Program-made: the position numbers and the translations under genes
Shown: positions 1 through 11,398 of the stretch, piece by piece
How positions within the stretch are numbered: position 1 is the first letter of the stretch
How the letters are laid out: every line of letters begins with the position of its first letter
Assembly (NCBI GenBank): GCA_001600695.1
Contig: BCKQ01000002.1
Coordinates: 1,499,340-1,563,339, forward strand
DNA: 64,000 nucleotides
Direction of reading: 5' to 3'
DNA from: Ascoidea asiatica
Lineage: Eukaryota; Ascomycota; Saccharomycetes; Ascoideales; Ascoideaceae
The notes under the pieces: generated by a model
The model's database searches: none
The model's input: the letters and a program-made list of their open reading frames with translations, nothing else
What the model was told of the DNA's origin: nothing

Positions 1-2748
1 GGTCTTGATGCCACTCAGGTTGAAAATCAACCAATCGATACTATTCCAGGTTCAACAGTTAAATTTGAGCAGAAATATAGAATAGATTTAATGGATCCAA
101 ATAAGTCTCTTCGTCCTTCATTGATAGAATATGGTGATGATATTCGAGGTGATACTGCTTTGCAAGAATATCTTGATGAAGAGTATGACCAACTTCTAAA
201 AGATCGTCACTATTTAAGAACAACTGTATTCCCTAATGGGGATTTCAAATGGCCATTGCCCGTTAACGTTCGTCGTGTTATTCAAAATGCTCAACAGAAT
301 TTTCACTGTGATAGAGGGGAAGCAAGTGATCTAAGATTGGAATATATTATAGCGGGAGTGAAAAAGTTGTGCAGTAATTTAACCGTATTTCGTGGAAAAG
401 GACCCTTGATAGAAGAGGCCCAAGAAAATGCAACTCTATTATTCCAATGCCTACTACGTTCAAGATTTGCTTGTCGTCGAGTATTAGAAGAATATAAGCT
501 AAATAAGGCTGCGTTTGATTGGATAATGGGGGAAATCCAGTCCTTATTTCAGAAATCATTGGTTCATCCTGGTGAAATGGTAGGTGTTGTAGCAGCACAG
601 TCAATTGGTGAACCTGCTACTCAAATGACATTGAATACTTTTCATTATGCGGGTGTTTCTTCAAAGAATGTTACACTTGGTGTACCTCGTCTTAAAGAAA
701 TTCTTAATGTTGCAAAAAATATCAAAACTCCTTCACTTACTGTATACTTGGAGCCAGAATACGCTAATGATAAAGTTAAAGCAAAAGAACTTCAGTCTGC
801 TATACAATATACAACTCTAGGAAGTGTGACGAAGGCAACTGAAATTTACTACGATCCAGACCCTCGTACCACTATTATTAATGAAGATTATGAAATGGTT
901 GAAGGTTATTTTGCAATACCCGATGAATCTATAGAGAAAAGTTTGGATCAACAGTCTCCTTGGCTTTTACGTATTGAGGTCGATAGAAAATCATTATTAG
1001 ATAAGCAGCTTACTCTTTCTCAGGTAGCAGGAACTATTGAAAGTGCCTTTGGAGATGATTTGTTTGTTATTTGGTCAGCAGATGCTTCTAGTGATAAGTT
1101 AATTATTCGTTGTCGTGTTGTGCGAGATGAAAAGGTTGCTTTCGCTGAAACTAAACAAGAAGATAGAATACTTAAAGAAATAGAGCAAAATATCCTTATT
1201 CTTCCGTTGAGAGGAGTTGAAGATATATCCAGAGTTTTCATTTCCAAGAAAAAGTTTGAAGTTGTTGCAACTCCTGGACAAGTAGTCAAAGATCCTGAAA
1301 ATGAAAATGATCCAGGAAAAGTTGCCGAAGGTGGAGAATATGTTCAAGTTCAACAGTTTTTCTTGGAAACAGATGGTTGTAATTTATCAGAGGTTATGAC
1401 AGTTTCTGGAATCGATTCTACAAAAATCTATTCCAATAACTTTGTAGAGATTCTTGAAGTTTTGGGAATAGAAGCCACACGTGCTGCATTGTTCAAAGAG
1501 ATTTACCAAGTTATTTCTTTTGATGGTGGTGTTGTTAATTATAGACATATGGCTATACTAGTAGATGCAATGACATCTCGTGGTCATTTAATGGCTATCA
1601 CACGTCATGGTATCAATAGAGCAGATACTGGTGCTTTAATGAGAGCCTCTTTTGAGGAGACTGTTGAAATTCTTTTAGAAGCAGGTGCTGCAGCAGAGCT
1701 TGATGATTGTTCTGGTGTTTCAGAGAATGTTTTACTTGGCCAAATAGCTCCTCTTGGAACTGGTGCATTTGATGTTATGATAGATGAAAATATGTTAAGC
1801 ACTATCCCCAATAATTATAACTTACCTTCAGCTGCTCTTGTTCAAGGATCTGATGATCTTAATGGTGCTGCCACTCCATATGATTCTAGATCACCAATGC
1901 ATGCAGATTCTAATGATGCTGATGAGTTGGATGCTTCCACAATGTTTTCTCCTATTCGTGATATATCTACCAATGATACCCATGGAGGGTTGACTGATTA
2001 TGCTGGTTCTCAAAGTCCATTTAATCCAACTTCCCCAATGGCACCAACATCACCTTTTGGAAATTATGCAGCTACTTCTCCTGGTTATGACTATTCAGGT
2101 AATGCTTCTTCATATTCTCCTTCCTCTCCGTCCTACTCACCAACCTCACCATCATATTCCCCTACTTCTCCTTCTTACTCCCCTACTTCTCCATCTTATT
2201 CTCCAACTTCTCCATCATATTCTCCAACTTCTCCATCTTACTCTCCAACTTCTCCATCATATTCTCCAACATCTCCATCATATTCTCCAACTTCTCCATC
2301 ATATTCCCCTACTTCTCCTTCATATTCTCCTACATCACCTTCCTACTCCCCAACTTCTCCATCTTTTTCGGCCACATCGCCATCTTATTCCCCCACATCG
2401 CCATCTTATTCCCCCACATCACCATCTTATTCTCCAACTTCTCCTTCTTTTTCACCAACCTCACCTGCATATTCACCTACATCACCTGCATATTCACCAA
2501 CTTCACCATCTTATTCACCTACTTCACCTTCCTATTCTCCTACATCGGCAACTTCGTATTCACCAACGTCTCCTACATCCCCACAATATTCTCCTACCTC
2601 TCCAAATTACTCACCTTCATCACCTTCTTATTCCCCATCGTCATCTGGGGTATCTCCTAAGTCGCCAGAACACTCACCAGATTCACCGTCATATTCACCC
2701 GCTTCTCCTTTCAATCCACCTTCAGAAGATGAAAGAAAAGATCAATAG
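1..2748 (+). CDS. RPO21: RNA polymerase II largest subunit Rpb1, 3' part (5' end outside window)
   Basis: Catalytic large subunit of RNA polymerase II. The frame is open from base 1, so the gene is truncated only by the window edge; the ATG at 91 is internal. The core section carries the conserved [20 protein letters not shown] bridge-helix/trigger-loop region near 570-630 and the downstream jaw and cleft segments up to about 1830. From about 2110 the protein becomes a C-terminal domain of roughly two dozen heptads, mostly perfect YSPTSPS. Divergent heptads ([21 protein letters not shown]) lie toward the end, followed by an acidic/basic tip. The heptads are scaffolds for CTD kinases and mRNA-processing factors. 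It is convergent with BPL1 315 bp away. Order and orientation with BPL1, CRD1 and CCT4 match S. cerevisiae YDL140-143 as I recall it. I saw no CTG codon in this reading frame. Confidence 0.98.
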   Translation, partial: GLDATQVENQPIDTIPGSTVKFEQKYRIDLMDPNKSLRPSLIEYGDDIRGDTALQEYLDEEYDQLLKDRHYLRTTVFPNGDFKWPLPVNVRRVIQNAQQNFHCDRGEASDLRLEYIIAGVKKLCSNLTVFRGKGPLIEEAQENATLLFQCLLRSRFACRRVLEEYKLNKAAFDWIMGEIQSLFQKSLVHPGEMVGVVAAQSIGEPATQMTLNTFHYAGVSSKNVTLGVPRLKEILNVAKNIKTPSLTVYLEPEYANDKVKAKELQSAIQYTTLGSVTKATEIYYDPDPRTTIINEDYEMVEGYFAIPDESIEKSLDQQSPWLLRIEVDRKSLLDKQLTLSQVAGTIESAFGDDLFVIWSADASSDKLIIRCRVVRDEKVAFAETKQEDRILKEIEQNILILPLRGVEDISRVFISKKKFEVVATPGQVVKDPENENDPGKVAEGGEYVQVQQFFLETDGCNLSEVMTVSGIDSTKIYSNNFVEILEVLGIEATRAALFKEIYQVISFDGGVVNYRHMAILVDAMTSRGHLMAITRHGINRADTGALMRASFEETVEILLEAGAAAELDDCSGVSENVLLGQIAPLGTGAFDVMIDENMLSTIPNNYNLPSAALVQGSDDLNGAATPYDSRSPMHADSNDADELDASTMFSPIRDISTNDTHGGLTDYAGSQSPFNPTSPMAPTSPFGNYAATSPGYDYSGNASSYSPSSPSYSPTSPSYSPTSPSYSPTSPSYSPTSPSYSPTSPSYSPTSPSYSPTSPSYSPTSPSYSPTSPSYSPTSPSYSPTSPSFSATSPSYSPTSPSYSPTSPSYSPTSPSFSPTSPAYSPTSPAYSPTSPSYSPTSPSYSPTSATSYSPTSPTSPQYSPTSPNYSPSSPSYSPSSSGVSPKSPEHSPDSPSYSPASPFNPPSEDERKDQ
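2110..2710 (+). repeat. CTD heptad repeat array of RPO21
   Basis: Imperfect 21-bp tandem repeat encoding YSPTSPS. Codons vary between units (tcc/tct/tca, cct/cca, act/aca), so the DNA repeat is less perfect than the protein repeat. This fits selection on protein rather than recent expansion. Confidence 0.95.
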
Positions 2749-3062
2749 AAAACCTCTTCTCCAATTCTTTAAATGCTTTTTTACTTGTTTTATTTTGTAC
2801 TTTTTTACTGAAAATTTTCCTATAAAAAAAAATCTTATGTCATTTTTATATTTATATAATTACTAACTATATATGTGAGTTATTTAATATTATCTGTTTT
2901 ATATCTATGTATCTTTTGTAGTTATCATAATACAATTGTATTGATAAGTCTTATTTTAATTCTATTATACAGTAAGTAAAGTTGGTTCAAAAAGTATTTA
3001 TTTTTTTTTTGTTTTTAATTTAACTATTTACGATATATATGCATTAGTTGAGAGATTAACTT
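2749..3062. other. Convergent 3' intergenic region, RPO21/BPL1
   Basis: Very AT-rich; holds the 3' untranslated regions and presumably polyadenylation signals of two convergent genes. No other feature seen. Confidence 0.6.
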
Positions 3063-5246
3063 CTAGCTTTTTTTTGATATTAATCCCTTAAACATGTCAA
3101 AAGAATTTCCATCTGGTTGCAACTCAAATTTTGAACCTGTTCTTAATCCGTGAGAATCAATTTCTTCTGCGATAAGCATACCCCAAGTATCACTTATTCC
3201 ACATATTCTAGCAGTTGAACCACCGAAACTATTTAGTGTTACTTTTTGATCAGTATGAAGCCAATAACTATAATAATCCGGAAGAAATTGCTTAAAACCG
3301 TTCTTTAAAAAAGCTACAAACATCTTTTCAAACAAAAATAGATATCTGGCCATTAATTTTTCAGAAGTTAATAAAGGTAATTTGGTTTTGTTAGACCTTG
3401 AACGGATCGAGTTTATCTTTTCTAAAACAATATTCAAAGATGTGGTTGGAGAAGAATTAAAAAGGTTTATTCCAGTTCCAACAATTAAAACAAAATCTTT
3501 ATCGATGACATTTGTATTTACAAGAATTCCACTAATTTTTTCATAAACTGGTTCAATTTTATTAACTGGAGAAGTTTCAAATTCTTTTCTTCTTTCTAAG
3601 TATTCTGGTTTTAGAATATAAATATCATTAGGCCATTTAATTCTTACTGGAATTTCACTATATTCAGAATTTTGTACACCTCCATATGAAGAGATTGCTT
3701 TAACAACTGCAAGAGAAGCAATATATTGAACAAACACAATTGGTGAAGTAGAATTTTGACTTATTGGAATTCTCATTACAGTGGATAAGCAAACAACACC
3801 TGGAGGATTCACCCAAACATTCCCACCTCTTCCACGGCCAGCCACTTGAGTAGTTCCTGTTACTGATGTACCATCAGGTAAATATTTTAAAACATTTGGA
3901 TTTTTATCCATAATACCAGAAGTTGAAGTAATTACTTCACCATAAGGTAAAACTGAACCAAAATTTCCGCAAGGAAGGTGAACATCCCTCCAATTTTGTT
4001 CTAAATGATTGAAAAAAACAGGAATATTGAAATATGGAGTAGATTTATAATTTGGAAGTTTATCAAAATAACAAATAATATCTTTCATTGCTGTTTCTGG
4101 ATCAACATATTCTTCAGAAGTATTACTCATAAGTATATTATTTAATTCATTATTATCTGAATCATGTAAATAAAAATTTTCTGAAACACCAACTATTAGA
4201 TTTTTATCATTTGAATCTTTTCCAATATTAAGTTTTAAAGTTGAAACAAGATCTTTTATTACATTTTTTTTATTAGAACATAATAATATTGGAGTTATAC
4301 GTGGAATATTAACTGAATCAATTTTATTAACTTTTAAATCAAGTTTTTTAAGACAAGCTCTCATAAATAATTTTCTTGCTTTTGTTCCTTCAATTAATTT
4401 TTTGATAATATCATTAGTACTACCATCTAAAGGATTATTCGACTTCATTAAACGAGGATCAAATTCAGGATGAGAACCAAAAAGAAGTGCTTTACCATTT
4501 TGTATAGTACATAAAATTGCAGCAGCATTAATATCTTTAGGGTCCATTGTAACTGTTGGATTTTTTTTGAAAGTAGAAAGAACTTGAATATCCGAATAAT
4601 CCTTAGTATTAATAAAAACTGGACCACCATTAAAATAAGTAAAACAAGAATCTTCTTGTATATCTAAGAAATCTTTATTTATAATTGTTTCAACTGCTCT
4701 TGCACCAGCTTCAGAATCATATTCAAATCCATTAAATGCCGGACCTCTTGCAATTCCAGGAAAAAATTTCAATTCTCTTGGACCTTGAACTTCTAAATTT
4801 GGATTACCAATTGCAAATTCACATCTGCTTGAAGCGAAATAAGCTCCAGCACAAAGTCCAATAAACTTTCCACCTCTTTTAACATATTTTGAAATTTTTT
4901 TATTTGCAGGACCATTTAAAGCTTTACAAAACGGAAGATCTGCGCCACCTGGCAAAATAAGTAAAGCAGTTTTTTCAGGCCATGGTTCATCAATTAAAGA
5001 CTTTGCAGTTATCGTTGTGACAGCATAAAAAGGAGATAAAAAAGCTCTAAATGTTTCTAGAGAATGTTTGATACAATCGGAAGTTGCACCAGGACCTATA
5101 AAAATTTTTTAAAGAAGAAAAAAAAAAAAAAAATTCAGGTTAGTTTTTTATGTAACTTAAATTTAAATTTCAGTTTCAAGCAAGACATTATGATAAATAT
5201 TTTAATCTAAAATACTAGACTTACCGGAATAAATTAAAACATTCAT
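3063..5246 (-). CDS. BPL1: Biotin--protein ligase (holocarboxylase synthetase), one intron
   Basis: Attaches biotin to carboxylases via biotinyl-AMP. Exon 1 is 5246..5225 (MNVLIYSG...), intron 5224..5096, exon 2 5095..3063. The joined frame gives 684 aa, close to the yeast length of about 690. The donor is GTAAGT, the branch site AACTAAC at 5145..5139, and the acceptor TATAG. The N-terminal half is the glutamine-amidotransferase-like domain typical of fungal enzymes (PGGADLPF near residue 55, then a GLCAGAYFAS elbow). The C-terminal half is the BPL catalytic domain with the biotinyl-adenylate loop GRGRGGNVWVNPPG and the central KWPNDIY motif. The start in exon 1 is chosen because translation from the first ATG of exon 2 would lose the conserved N-terminus GPGATSDCIKHSLE. 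The order RPO21-BPL1-CRD1-CCT4 is conserved with S. cerevisiae. Confidence 0.95.
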
Positions 5247-5564
5247 TGTTGAAGAGTCAATTATTTCACTGAATCACAAATAAAAGAGCTTAATATTAAC
5301 AACAATACAGCTGTAAAAGAACTTTATACTAATTTTTAAAATAATGGTTGGTTATAAACCCAATAAAGAAAAAAAGATATTGGTAGAATAACTTTATATA
5401 GTATAGATTTTTTCAATTGACTTTTTCGATTTCCTCTGTTTCCCCAGACCTAGAAAAAAACAAGTTCATGCTGCTGGTTTTTCTTCAATGGATAACGGCG
5501 ATATAAAATGAGCTATCAGACTTTCTACGGTAATTTACGGTAGGTTAGTCTCCGGAAATTGAGT

Positions 5565-5637
5565 CACTTGAGTCGTCTGAATCACTTGAGTCTTTCAGTT
5601 TGTTGAGCTTGCTAATTTTTTAAGTCTCTTGAGTCAC
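5565..5637. promoter_or_regulatory. Cluster of CACTTGAGTC / TGAGTCA (Gcn4-type) motifs
   Basis: Two exact TGAGTCA sites (5560-5566 and 5630-5636) match the known Gcn4/AP-1 consensus TGASTCA. Between them CACTTGAGTC occurs twice (5565-5574 and 5583-5592), exactly 18 bp apart, plus a related TCTTGAGTCAC at 5626. They lie 320-390 bp upstream of the BPL1 start and about 90-160 bp upstream of the tRNA-Phe gene. The motifs are seen directly; binding is inference. Confidence 0.45.
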
Positions 5638-5721
5638 TGTGGCTTTCGCCAGTGGCTCAAAATTGTTTAAAATAATTGAAAGTTCACAACTAGTAGGTTA
5701 AAGAAAAAAGTATCTTCGATG

Positions 5722-5736
5722 CGGATTTAGCTCAGC

Positions 5737-5769
<33 letters not shown>

Positions 5770-5794
5770 TGTGTTCGATCCACAGAATTCGCAC
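5722..5794 (+). tRNA. tRNA-Phe (GAA), no intron
   Basis: The 73-nt sequence folds as a complete cloverleaf. Acceptor stem GCGGATT pairs with AATTCGC (one G-U pair), with discriminator A. The anticodon stem TCAGA/TCTGA encloses the seven-base loop CTGAAGA with anticodon GAA. The A box lies in TTTAGCTCAGCTGGG and the B box in GTGTTCGATCC; a T-run at 5796 is the Pol III terminator. It differs from S. cerevisiae tRNA-Phe at only a few positions, including a compensated pair at the base of the anticodon stem (T with A). Unlike all S. cerevisiae tRNA-Phe genes known to me, there is no intron after the anticodon. Confidence 0.97.
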
Positions 5795-6350
5795 TTTTTT
5801 TCCTTATAATTTTTTTTTTGATTTATTTTTGTAGTTAACGTTACTGATTATTGGGTTTTTATTTTTGACTTTTTTGTAAATAAAATATATACATAGAATA
5901 CAGCATAATTTCCTGAATCTCTTACCTCTTCTAGCTCAAAATTATCTTTACTAATTTTAAAGTTATAAGCTCTTCATTCAAATAACCAAATTATATTATT
6001 GATCCTTAGAACTGTAATTCTCCCGTAGTCTATTCCTATCACGAGACTTATTTTAGCTCTTGCTGTTTTGGATTTAATTCGACGTTTAGAGCATTGCTTG
6101 AAAGAAAATGAAATTTCAAGATTCATAAATTCTGTGGTTGGGAGTTTGAGTTTCACTATGAATAAAATTTAGTTGGAAAATAACTGCTGTGTATGGGTTA
6201 TTTGATTCTTAAACGCTAATTTGAACCTTTTTCTTTAAGTTCGTTCTATTTCAGTCCTATTTTTATACGAAATTTAGCTATCAATTATTCAAAAGATATT
6301 TCAATTCTTAGCCTAGTTCTTATCTTAAATTTTTAAAAAAGCATATCAAC
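5795..6350. other. Intergenic region between tRNA-Phe and CRD1
   Basis: AT-rich sequence starting with the tRNA terminator T-run and ending in the CRD1 leader. A 60-codon minus-strand frame at 5974-6156 has no recognisable domain, and I treat it as chance. Nothing else seen. Confidence 0.5.
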
Positions 6351-7349
6351 ATGATCATTATAAAAAATGGGTTTAATTCGAAAATAATAATATCTCCCAC
6401 TTCTCTTCTTTTGGGGACTCAAACTAAGCAATCTTCATTTAAATCATCTCCAATTTTTTTAGAATCCAGGAAATTTACAACTTTTTCATTCACATCAATT
6501 AATTTAAATGAGAAATATACAAAAAAAATTGGAATAAATTCAAATAAATCTTATAAGTATAATAATTATATAAAACTTAAATCAAACAAATCTCAATCTT
6601 TTTTTTTTTCAGCCAATGTTAAAAAATCTACTAAAGATAAAATAATTGAAAAACAATTACAATTAATCAAATCTTCAAAAAAACTCCAAGAAACTATCTC
6701 AAAACCTATTAAAAATATAATACCAGATCATGAAAATATATATACAATTCCAAATCTTTTAACCTTAACAAGATTAATATCTGCTCCGATTATTGGTTAT
6801 TTGATTGTTAAAGAGCATGTGTTTTATGCTTTTTCTTTATTTTTATATTCTTGTATAACTGATTTTGTTGATGGATTTATTGCAAGAAAATATAAAATGG
6901 GTACTGTTCTTGGTTCAATAATTGATCCAATGGCTGATAAATCTTTAATGATAATATCAACTTCATGTTTAACAATTGCTGGTACAATTCCTTTATATCT
7001 AGCTATAATAATTTTAGGTAGAGATTTTCTTTTAGCTTTATCTGCAATTTATTTTAGATATATTTCATTACCATTTCCAAAAACATTCTTAAGATTTTGG
7101 GATTTTAGTATACCTTCTGCAGAAGTACATCCAACTTTAATATCAAAATATAATACCTTTTTTCAAATGATTTATATTGCTGTTTGTGTGATGCAACCAG
7201 TAATTTTTCCATTATTAGATCAATCAACTTTACAATCTGTTTCAACAACAATAAAGTTTTCTGAATATTTTGTTGCAATTACAACCATTTTAAGTGGTTT
7301 ATCATATGTTTTTTCAAAAAATGCTGTTAAAATTTTACATAAATCTTAA
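6351..7349 (+). CDS. CRD1: Cardiolipin synthase, mitochondrial
   Basis: Condenses CDP-diacylglycerol with phosphatidylglycerol to make cardiolipin in the inner mitochondrial membrane. The 332-aa product has a basic, Ser/Asn-rich N-terminal presequence of about 100 residues without strong hydrophobic segments. The domain begins at YTIPNLLTLTRL. The CDP-alcohol phosphatidyltransferase signature DxxDGxxARxxxxGxxxGxxxDPxxD is intact (around residues 170-195, from DFVDGFIAR to DPMADK). Several hydrophobic helices follow. It is slightly longer than the S. cerevisiae enzyme (283 aa), mainly in the presequence. It is convergent with CCT4, with ends about 200 bp apart, as in the YDL142/YDL143 pair. 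Confidence 0.93.
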   Translation: MIIIKNGFNSKIIISPTSLLLGTQTKQSSFKSSPIFLESRKFTTFSFTSINLNEKYTKKIGINSNKSYKYNNYIKLKSNKSQSFFFSANVKKSTKDKIIEKQLQLIKSSKKLQETISKPIKNIIPDHENIYTIPNLLTLTRLISAPIIGYLIVKEHVFYAFSLFLYSCITDFVDGFIARKYKMGTVLGSIIDPMADKSLMIISTSCLTIAGTIPLYLAIIILGRDFLLALSAIYFRYISLPFPKTFLRFWDFSIPSAEVHPTLISKYNTFFQMIYIAVCVMQPVIFPLLDQSTLQSVSTTIKFSEYFVAITTILSGLSYVFSKNAVKILHKS

Positions 7350-7551
7350 TTACAGTAATTCTATATTATAAATCAAACTCATAAAAATAAATCTTATTCT
7401 GTACATAGTCACTTAAATTCGAAAAAAGTAAAAAAAATATTTATTTCACAAAAAGAAATCATTTATTTGATTAAAAATAATACAATTTGAATAAAATTTA
7501 TTCATTATTATTAAAATATTTAAAATTTATATAATTCAATTTTTATTTCTT

Positions 7552-9250
7552 TTAACGAGCAAATGTAATATCATCAATACGTAAAATAGATTTGACACAT
7601 TCCGATGCTAATGTTATAGCACTTGTACTTACAAGAACTGGTTGTAAAACATGTTCATCAAATGTATTAGAAGCAGCTGATCGACGAACAGAAATTCCCG
7701 CATTAGCTTCTCCATTTTCATGTCTATTTCTTAATTCTGTTAACACTTTTATACTATTCATACCTGCATTTTCTGCTAGTGTAACAGGAATAACTTCTAA
7801 TGCTTGAGCAAATTCTTTCCAACAAAATTGTTCTGTACCTGAGAGTAATTGACTCTCTTTCATTAATATTCTTGAAACTTCAATTTCAGGTGCACCTCCA
7901 CCTGCAATTAATCCTTTTTGTTTAACTAAACAACGAATAACACATAATGCATCATGAATTGAACGTTCAGTTTCATCTAAAACTAATTGATTTGCCCCAC
8001 GGCAAATAACAGAAACAGTAGGTTTTGAAGCTGTTTTAATTCCTGAAACTTTAACAATCTTTGATCCAGAACTATCAATTTCTTCAACTAAATCTGCAAG
8101 ACCTAATCTATCTTCACTAAATGAATCAACATCTGCTATTGGTTTACATCCAATTGATTTAGAAATAAATTCAATTTCTTCTCTTTCTATATCCTTGATA
8201 ACCATTATTTTTAATTTTGAAAGAAAATGAAGAGATAATTCACTAACAGCATCCCTTAAAATAGATTTTTGTATTAATAAAACATTACATTTTGCTTTTT
8301 TAATTTTTTTACACATATTTAACAAGTATGCTCTTTCTTCTTTAAAGATTTTATCCATTTGTCTATAATCAGTTACAACAACATTATTTTCCATATCTGG
8401 TTTTGGTGGTGATAATTGAAATTGAATTAATCCAATTCTTGCTTTTTCCATTCTTATTGGACCACCTGCACTTTTAACAACATTTTGAGTTAATACAACA
8501 CCATCAATTAATTCTGTATCATCAATGGTTCCAGCAACCTTTTTAGTTAATCTAATATCATTAAGATCAACATTAGTTGCATCCTCTGAAGTAACTTTTA
8601 AAACAGAATCAACTGCTAAAGGAGCTAATAATGAAGAATGTTGAGATACAATTTTTGAACTTAAAGATGTAGAAGCAGCACGGATTAAAGTCTCGCGATC
8701 ATCTAAAGATATTTCTCTTGACATATCTAAAAGAATTTCAACCGATCTTTTAGCAGCTCTTTGAAAAGATTCAGAAATAATTGTAGGATGAATTCCTTTC
8801 TTCAAAAGTCTTTCTGAAGCACCTAACAAAGCACCGGCTATAATTACTACAGATGTTGTACCATCACCAGCTTCAACATCTTGGGCAGCAGAAACATCAA
8901 CTAACATTTTGGCAGCCGGATGTAGAATTGCCATTTGTTTTAGAATTGTGTGACCATCATTAGAAATGATGATTTCACCTTTTCCAGTTTTGATCATTTT
9001 ATCCATACCCTTAGGACCAAGAGATGTTCTGATTGCATCAGCGACAGCTAATTTAAATAAAAAGATTGATTAGAATTGGAATTTTAAAAAAAAATGAATT
9101 TTTATTTTATAACTAGAATTTCTAGATTCTGAAGTATTAACACTTACCTCTTGCTGCAATGATGTTACTAGCACGAACCTCTTGAGGCTTTTCTTTATCC
9201 TTAAATGTAGAATTTGATGGAGAAGCTTTTGCTACTGCAGATTTAGCCAT
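7552..9250 (-). CDS. CCT4: T-complex (TRiC/CCT) chaperonin subunit delta, one intron
   Basis: Subunit of the cytosolic chaperonin that folds actin and tubulin. Exon 1 is 9250..9148, intron 9147..9048, exon 2 9047..7552. The joined product is 532 aa, near the yeast 528. The donor is GTAAGT and the acceptor AATTAG; the branch site is a weak TCTAAT-like motif. The joined frame reads [18 protein letters not shown], which matches the family and proves the splice. Motifs: MDKM near residue 50, the ATP-binding GDGTTSVV, and the C-terminal GGGAPEIE loop typical of group II chaperonins. Overall sequence is closest to Cct4 rather than other subunits ([20 protein letters not shown]). S. cerevisiae CCT4 has no intron. 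Confidence 0.97.
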
Positions 9251-9940
9251 TTTATAATTTCTTGTATTGAATTGGTTTATAAATTTCTAAATAATTAAAA
9301 ATTGCCTTCCAAAAGTATTTGAAATTTAAGTGATTTAAACTAACGTGTTTTGAAAACAAGCAAAAAAAATGGCTTCAATCATTTAAATTTTGAAAGAAAA
9401 AAATAACAGAAAGTTCCGCATCCCTTTGTTATTAGGATACATTTTGACATACCATATTTTAAGCTCTTAATTTACCTTTAAAAAAAATATTTTTATTTTC
9501 AATTCATAAATCTGGATCCTTCTCTATTCTGAAATTTTGATTTTTGATTTACAACATCAAAAAATCATTATCTTAGATAAAGTGACTAAGTACTTAATCA
9601 TGAAACAAGAAGAGTGATTTGAATCTGATAGGAAAACTATTTAAACATTTCAAAAAGTAAAATAAAACCTAATTGTTTTTAAAGAATTCTAGATTCAAAA
9701 ATGGCTGGGTGTACTATATATGATTGTTACTCACTGAGTATTTCTGAATGCTAAATTATAAGGACTTTTTCGAGTACACAAACACAAAGCATTTTTGATA
9801 GAAATTCATCAAACAACTAATAAAGCTATTTTGATATTATGCTTATTGTTAATATTTGACGGTTATTATGAAGAATTTGTATTATACAACAGGAAATTAA
9901 TATTATAATATTTGGCATTGCTAAAGCATATATTTTTGAC
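9251..9940. other. Divergent intergenic region, CCT4 / unknown gene
   Basis: AT-rich, 690 bp, serving as promoter for CCT4 (minus) and presumably the plus-strand gene at 9941. No GC-rich island or recognisable binding-site cluster was seen. Confidence 0.5.
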
Positions 9941-11398
9941 ATGCAAGACCCTAGTTTATTGCCGAATTCTGCTATATATTCCTCTTTGTCATTGGAAAAC
10001 ATCAATTACATTGATAATTCATGTTTGGATTTGGATACTGATAAGAACGTTAATAATGGTAACAAAGGGAAAGAAAAGGAAAAGGAAAAGGAAGGAGGTA
10101 AAGAAAAGGAGAGGGAAGGGCAAAATTTTAATTCAGAAAATATCAATGCTAGCTTAAATACATCAATTTTACCTTCAAGTCATATTGAAACTTCTAGTGG
10201 GATAACACAATCTTTTGTTCAAGACAAGAATTCTTCCAATATATCTTCTATAACGTCTCATTCAACTAACTTTTGTACACCTCTCGCATCTACTCACAGT
10301 AAGGATAATTCGGGTTCAAAAAATCTTATAAATATTCCTAATCTACCTTATTCAAGTCTTAATCATTCAAATTACCAAAATTATTCAAATAGCTCAAGTT
10401 GTAATACAGTATCCAAAAATTTTACATCTTCGAATTCCAGTTTAAGAAGATCTGAATCCTTAAAATATTTCACTGCTGATTCAACCATTTCAAATAGCCA
10501 GCCTATCGATGATAAAATAAAAGAAAATGAATTTTCTTCTAATGAACAGACCCCCCTTCAAACTATAGATGAAACGCCTGATGAAATATTGTCTCCGGAA
10601 ATAATTAGTTATATAGAAACTTCATCGAGTTCAGGCACAGTTGATTTTAACTTTTTTAGTCCACATGAGCCACCAAACCCTCTTGATGTAAATCAGACTA
10701 ATCTAATATCAAGAAAATTACTAAAAGAAAAACGTTCATCAAGATCGAATGACCTTTTGGTCAATTGCATGGAGAATAGACTAATACATTGGCGCCCTCC
10801 AATATCCCAAAATAATGTTGAAGATTCTTTGAATGGAATGCATCCTTTTCATCTCGATTCAATTCCAGAAGATTTCAATAATCATTCATCAGTTCCTATA
10901 ACCCAAACTGTGTCTAAATCCAAGGTTTCTTTTAATACTAGTTTATCGATTCGTTTTTTTAGAAAAAAAGCAAATGTCGATAAATTAATGACTAACAACA
11001 ATAGTACAAGCTCAGGAGGCACTTCTTCTTTAAGTCAAAGCCCTTATATAAGTAGATTTGGATACAGTGCTTTAAGTGCCGCTGAGAAAGCAGACTACTT
11101 CAATGTTCTCACAGTAATATCTATGAATAGTGAACATCTAGGAAAAGAAGTTCTTTCTATTTTAGACAATGGATCGATTAATATGAATAGCTTTAGATTC
11201 CAAGAACCTCCATTATCAGAAACAATGACATATCCACTTACATCGGAAGCAGTACCTGCCCAAATACAAGATTTTTCCAAAATTATAAGTGGTCAAACAG
11301 ATGTTTATGTACCTAGAAATCCTTTCAGCCTTTGTTGGGGAAACACCGTTTCTTATTTTAAAATCATTTTGGAACCAATATGTGGTTTTATGTGCTAA
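9941..11398 (+). CDS. Unknown Ser/Asn-rich protein, 485 aa
   Basis: I do not recognise this protein. It has a K/E-rich low-complexity stretch near residues 45-65 (DNA repeat aaggaa at about 10070-10115) and a long Ser/Asn-rich, probably disordered middle. A more complex C-terminal third (about residues 360-485) starts at SALSAAEKADYFNVLTVI and ends ILEPICGFMC. No membrane segment or known catalytic motif was seen. The start is the first ATG in frame. The ordered C-terminal part and normal codon choice argue for a real gene rather than a chance frame. It lies between CCT4 and VMA1, genes that are separate in S. cerevisiae. A missed 3' intron extending the protein cannot be excluded. Confidence 0.65.
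   Translation: MQDPSLLPNSAIYSSLSLENINYIDNSCLDLDTDKNVNNGNKGKEKEKEKEGGKEKEREGQNFNSENINASLNTSILPSSHIETSSGITQSFVQDKNSSNISSITSHSTNFCTPLASTHSKDNSGSKNLINIPNLPYSSLNHSNYQNYSNSSSCNTVSKNFTSSNSSLRRSESLKYFTADSTISNSQPIDDKIKENEFSSNEQTPLQTIDETPDEILSPEIISYIETSSSSGTVDFNFFSPHEPPNPLDVNQTNLISRKLLKEKRSSRSNDLLVNCMENRLIHWRPPISQNNVEDSLNGMHPFHLDSIPEDFNNHSSVPITQTVSKSKVSFNTSLSIRFFRKKANVDKLMTNNNSTSSGGTSSLSQSPYISRFGYSALSAAEKADYFNVLTVISMNSEHLGKEVLSILDNGSINMNSFRFQEPPLSETMTYPLTSEAVPAQIQDFSKIISGQTDVYVPRNPFSLCWGNTVSYFKIILEPICGFMC

Noticed and set aside
2000-2866. 288-codon Leu/His-rich plus-strand frame overlapping the RPO21 CTD
   Set aside because: It is the +1 shadow of the heptad repeats (CTD DNA read in another frame); composition is pure repeat artefact.
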